A stretch of DNA of 8,194 nt from Desulfuromonas sp. SDB (GTDB lineage Bacteria > SDB-A), in the NCBI GenBank assembly GCA_001412365.1, contig LKUE01000323.1:1-8194 (forward strand). The letters are read 5' to 3'. This document shows positions 5,728 through 8,194 of this stretch, one piece after another. A model generated the notes under the pieces. That model made no database searches. It was given only the letters and a program-made list of their open reading frames with translations, and was not told the origin of the DNA. Positions within the stretch are counted from its first letter, which is position 1. Every line of letters starts with the position of its first letter. The position numbers and the translations under genes were made by a program.

Positions 5728-6743
5728 ACGATAATAGGTGGCTGTTTTTATTCATTCAGGGGGTGCCCTGTGTTTACCGTTGTAAACACTGTGATTTTGC
5801 ACCGGTTTCAGGATTTAAAACTCTGGATATAAATAAAATAATTGAAATTACTGATGAATTAATCTCCGGGACAAATAAAAAGAATTACAATTTTAAGAAT
5901 TATTCCGTCCATTTAGGTGATTGTGCTTTAAATCATCCCGATTTGCCTTGTTGGATTAGTTATCTGAAAGATAGAAATATCGAAGGATGGCGGAGTATAG
6001 CGGTGGACGGTTTTGTACATAAACCTGTTCAGCAATGGCAGCCGGTACTTATATCCATTCTGGAGAGAGGAACAGAATTTTTAGAATTTACCTTGTACGG
6101 TGAAGGAAAGACACATGACTGGTTTGCCGGTAAAAAGAGAAGTTATGAGTCAATATTAGCTCTGGCTGACCTTTGGCAGTCATTAGGAGGTAAAACTATT
6201 TGGAATCTCTTTGTTCATAAAAAAAATCTTCAACAGATTAGAAATGTTCAGACGGAAATATCAACTAGATTTAAAACCTGTATTGATCTTTCCCTTTGGT
6301 CTTATGTCGGATTTGGAACTGAGATTGAGCAATTGAGATTAGATGTAGATGATATGGAGTTTTTTGATGAAAATTATAAAGATCAATTTGAATCCTATAA
6401 ACCAGAATATAAATGGATTGATGAATTAAAAGAATCCGATGAAATGCCCTATCCTCTTGAGCCAAAAATTGTCAGAATTGTCGTGGACAGTTCACTTAAT
6501 GTCCGTATGCCCTATACCCGCACCGGATTAGGTCATCAGGGAATTGTTATTTCTAAATACGGATCTGAATCAGGGGAAATGATAATTGATAAATGGTTTC
6601 AGGAATATCAAAGGATCTATAGTTCTTATCCTAATATCAAAAAACTTATAGAAAAGTGTGGGGATTTGAAAAGTTCTAAGTTACATTCCAAAAGCAGCAT
6701 TATCAGTAAATGGCTCAGTTTATTTCAGGATTACTCAAAATGA
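5724..6743 (+). CDS. radical SAM protein, unassigned subfamily (start uncertain: ATA 5724 or GTG 5763)
   Basis: The protein carries a CX3CX2C motif (C-V-Y-R-C-K-H-C, bases 5769-5792), the ligands of the radical SAM [4Fe-4S] cluster. A region 'SVHLGDCALNHPDL' sits where the G-G-E-P strand is expected. The middle reads like a partial TIM barrel, and the C-terminal ~120 residues are acidic with no domain I recognise. Substrate unknown. GTG 5763 is the first ordinary start codon in frame, but it leaves only two residues before the first cluster cysteine. It would also remove 'RWLFLFIQGVP', the typical first beta strand, which is coded in frame upstream. An AAGGAG site (5711-5716) stands 7 nt before ATA 5724, so a non-canonical ATA start (339 residues) is my preferred reading. 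Its stop overlaps the DUF4037 start (ATGA at 6740-6743). Confidence 0.78.
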   Translation: MNDNRWLFLFIQGVPCVYRCKHCDFAPVSGFKTLDINKIIEITDELISGTNKKNYNFKNYSVHLGDCALNHPDLPCWISYLKDRNIEGWRSIAVDGFVHKPVQQWQPVLISILERGTEFLEFTLYGEGKTHDWFAGKKRSYESILALADLWQSLGGKTIWNLFVHKKNLQQIRNVQTEISTRFKTCIDLSLWSYVGFGTEIEQLRLDVDDMEFFDENYKDQFESYKPEYKWIDELKESDEMPYPLEPKIVRIVVDSSLNVRMPYTRTGLGHQGIVISKYGSESGEMIIDKWFQEYQRIYSSYPNIKKLIEKCGDLKSSKLHSKSSIISKWLSLFQDYSK

Positions 6744-7777
6744 AAGGAATTGAACTATCTGAAGCTTTTTTCAATAATTGTATTTTTCCGATATTAAAAA
6801 GTAATTTTCCAGAAGTTTTAGATAGTATATCTGCAGCAATATTAGGAGATGGTTCAGAAGTTCTGGGTTTTGATGATCATATTTCTCATGACCATAACTA
6901 CACTCCTCGGGTAATTTTATTTTTGGATGATGGAAGATATGATCAATATGCAGATGAATTGAAAGAAAAATTATATCAGTTTATCCCTAAGGAATTTAAT
7001 GGTTTTAAATTAATGAATAATAAGTACAGAAAATCTTTAGATATTGTTCCTTTGAAAAGATATTTCCTTGATTACCTGGGAATTAGTAATTTTCCAGTAC
7101 CTAACTATGACTGGCTGAAATTAGACGAACAAAAATTATTGGAATTAACCTCTGGAAAGATTTTTTATGTTCCACATGGAAAATTAGAGGAAATCAGGAC
7201 AAAATTTTCTTTTTATCCGGAAGCAGTCAGGTATTTTCTACTCCATCAAAGTTTTGTAAGATTGTCAGAAGTTTGTGGAATTGAACGTTCTATTCTAAGA
7301 AATGATAATATAGCTACTGATTTTTACCGAAGCTTTTTTATTTATTTTTCTATAAAGATTGTACATCTATATAAAAAGCGGTATTGTCCCTACCGAAAGT
7401 GGATGGGAAAAAATCTCATTAATCTTGATGAAGAAGGTTTAAAATTAAAGAAAAAAATTGACTGTCTGGTTAAAAATAATGATCTTCATAAAATTAGGAT
7501 AAAGATTAAAGAAATTTCTGAATTTTTAATGACATTAATTTTCGATGAATTACATTATGAATTTTCGAATCTTGGGGAAGATGAGGAATTATATCTGTTA
7601 AATTTTTCAGATGATATATTCAATGCCTTAAAATCGGAAATTCCTCCAGAATTACTTAATTTATCACCGGTAATATCACCTAAATCATATTGGGGTATGT
7701 TATTTGACCTGGATGGTTTGGGTAGTAGTTTTAGGGGAACATTAATTGAAAATATTGATTTTATAGAGGGAAGATAA
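6740..7777 (+). CDS. DUF4037 nucleotidyltransferase-like protein
   Basis: The protein has 345 residues from ATG 6740. Residues 1-62 match the DUF4037 opening: 'GIELSEAFF', then 'GDGSEVLGFDDHISHDHNYT' (36-55) and P-R-V-I-L-F-L. G38-S39 followed by D45-D46 and D51 looks like the G-S...D-x-D pattern of nucleotidyltransferase-fold proteins, with H-D-H (50-52) typical of this family. The remainder is mostly helical ('FLLHQSFVRLSEVCGIERSI'). The family function is unknown to me; nucleotide transfer to a small molecule or RNA is a reasonable guess. An upstream ATG at 6710 would add ten residues but has no ribosome site. ATG 6740 overlaps the radical SAM stop as ATGA, has CAGGA 9 nt upstream, and puts the conserved M-K-G-x-E-L-S at the N-terminus. 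Coupled translation suggests the two proteins act together. Confidence 0.78.
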   Translation: MKGIELSEAFFNNCIFPILKSNFPEVLDSISAAILGDGSEVLGFDDHISHDHNYTPRVILFLDDGRYDQYADELKEKLYQFIPKEFNGFKLMNNKYRKSLDIVPLKRYFLDYLGISNFPVPNYDWLKLDEQKLLELTSGKIFYVPHGKLEEIRTKFSFYPEAVRYFLLHQSFVRLSEVCGIERSILRNDNIATDFYRSFFIYFSIKIVHLYKKRYCPYRKWMGKNLINLDEEGLKLKKKIDCLVKNNDLHKIRIKIKEISEFLMTLIFDELHYEFSNLGEDEELYLLNFSDDIFNALKSEIPPELLNLSPVISPKSYWGMLFDLDGLGSSFRGTLIENIDFIEGR

Positions 7778-7793
7778 AAAATCTTCCCTCTAT
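7763..7793. terminator. perfect 13-bp hairpin containing the last stop codon of the operon
   Basis: ATAGAGGGAAGAT (7763-7775) and ATCTTCCCTCTAT (7781-7793) are exact reverse complements around an AAAAA loop. The operon's TAA stop (7775-7777) begins in the stem. It stands between convergent genes (ends at 7777 and 7802), so it can serve both. The downstream T-run is weak on the + strand. Confidence 0.75.
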
Positions 7794-7801
7794 GAATATG
7801 A

Positions 7802-8194
7802 TTAATTTATTATCTGAAACTTGTAATTTGACTGACTTGAATTACTTGTACATCTTAAGAAATAAGTGCCTGATGGTAACAAAAAGTAATCCCAGTTGAT
7901 CTGATGATCTCCTGAATTAAATTGCTGATTGGCAATAGTAGTCAATTGCCTTCCTCCCAGGTCAAAGATTTCAATCTTAATATTTTGTCCTATCTCCAGA
8001 TTAAAGGTTATATTGAGTAATCTTTTATTGACGATATTTCTTATCTCAATTTGATTTTCAATTTGGTCATCTGTAATTGACTCTTCAATACCGGTGGTAA
8101 AATCGGTTCGATCAAAATATGCATTCAAAGTTCCCATGCTGTAGGAATATCCGGTCCAGGCTACTGAAGCTTTGGAGAGGTGAAATGGATTTAA
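7802..8194 (-). CDS. secreted protein C-terminus with Por/type IX-like sorting domain (5' end outside window)
   Basis: The reverse-strand frame stays open to the window edge, so ATG at 8137 is internal and at least 131 residues are visible. The last ~75 residues have the layout of the Por secretion C-terminal sorting domain/FlgD-like Ig fold: 'FNLEIGQNIKIEIFDLGGR', then the turn 'GDHQINWDYFLLPSGTYFLR', then a final K-F-Q-I-I-N strand. In Bacteroidota-type organisms such domains send proteins across the outer membrane by the type IX system and are then removed. The part before it ('VAWTGYSYSMGTLNAYF') belongs to an extracellular cargo domain too short to identify. A cysteine in 'FLRCTSNS' is not typical. 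The sorting-domain call is good; the cargo is unknown. Confidence 0.75.
   Translation of the reverse strand, partial: LNPFHLSKASVAWTGYSYSMGTLNAYFDRTDFTTGIEESITDDQIENQIEIRNIVNKRLLNITFNLEIGQNIKIEIFDLGGRQLTTIANQQFNSGDHQINWDYFLLPSGTYFLRCTSNSSQSNYKFQIIN

Noticed and set aside
6710-6739. ATG 6710 as start of the DUF4037 gene
   Set aside because: It has no ribosome site and adds ten residues not typical of the family. ATG 6740 has CAGGA upstream, an ATGA overlap and the family's usual N-terminus.
8135-8137. ATG (reverse strand) as start of a 111-residue protein
   Set aside because: The frame continues to the window edge without a stop, and the sorting domain belongs at the end of a larger secreted protein.

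Overview
The window is A/T-rich and gene-dense. It looks like the chromosome of a diderm (Gram-negative-type) bacterium, probably in or near the Fibrobacterota-Chlorobiota-Bacteroidota (FCB) assemblage or a related candidate phylum. Supporting features are a TonB-family protein, a small predicted outer-membrane barrel, and a partial protein ending in a Por/type IX-like C-terminal sorting domain. Several genes have good Shine-Dalgarno sites (AGGAGG-type). I cannot name the species. I saw no tRNA or rRNA gene, insertion sequence, CRISPR array or phage gene.

Layout. (1) 1-519: C-terminal part of an RlmN/Cfr-like radical SAM protein that starts outside the window. (2) 718-2349: three forward genes in a row. 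They encode a small secreted beta-barrel protein, an 86-residue protein that is recognisably only subdomain IIB of a DnaK/Hsp70 nucleotide-binding domain, and a uridine-kinase-like P-loop kinase. A perfect palindromic terminator follows. (3) 2417-3064, reverse: TonB-family protein. A divergent intergenic region separates it from (4) 3179-4708: a GT39/ArnT-like membrane glycosyltransferase. (5) 4781-7777: a tightly packed forward operon of a DUF6790-like membrane protein, an isoprenylcysteine/phospholipid-methyltransferase-like membrane enzyme, a radical SAM protein, and a DUF4037 nucleotidyltransferase-like protein. The junctions are an 8-nt overlap, a short gap and an ATGA overlap. A perfect hairpin contains the last stop codon. 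(6) 7802-8194, reverse: C-terminus of a large secreted protein cut by the window edge.

Two things stand out. The first is the orphan DnaK IIB mini-protein. It aligns without gaps to DnaK over its core, but the adenine-contacting positions are changed, so it may be a domesticated chaperone fragment rather than an ATPase. The second is the radical SAM plus DUF4037 pair. It is translationally coupled, and the radical SAM gene almost certainly begins upstream of its first canonical start codon, near an all-A/U hairpin that displays its ribosome binding site. No function for this pair can be stated from sequence alone. Its co-transcription with two membrane proteins suggests, but does not show, a shared modification pathway.
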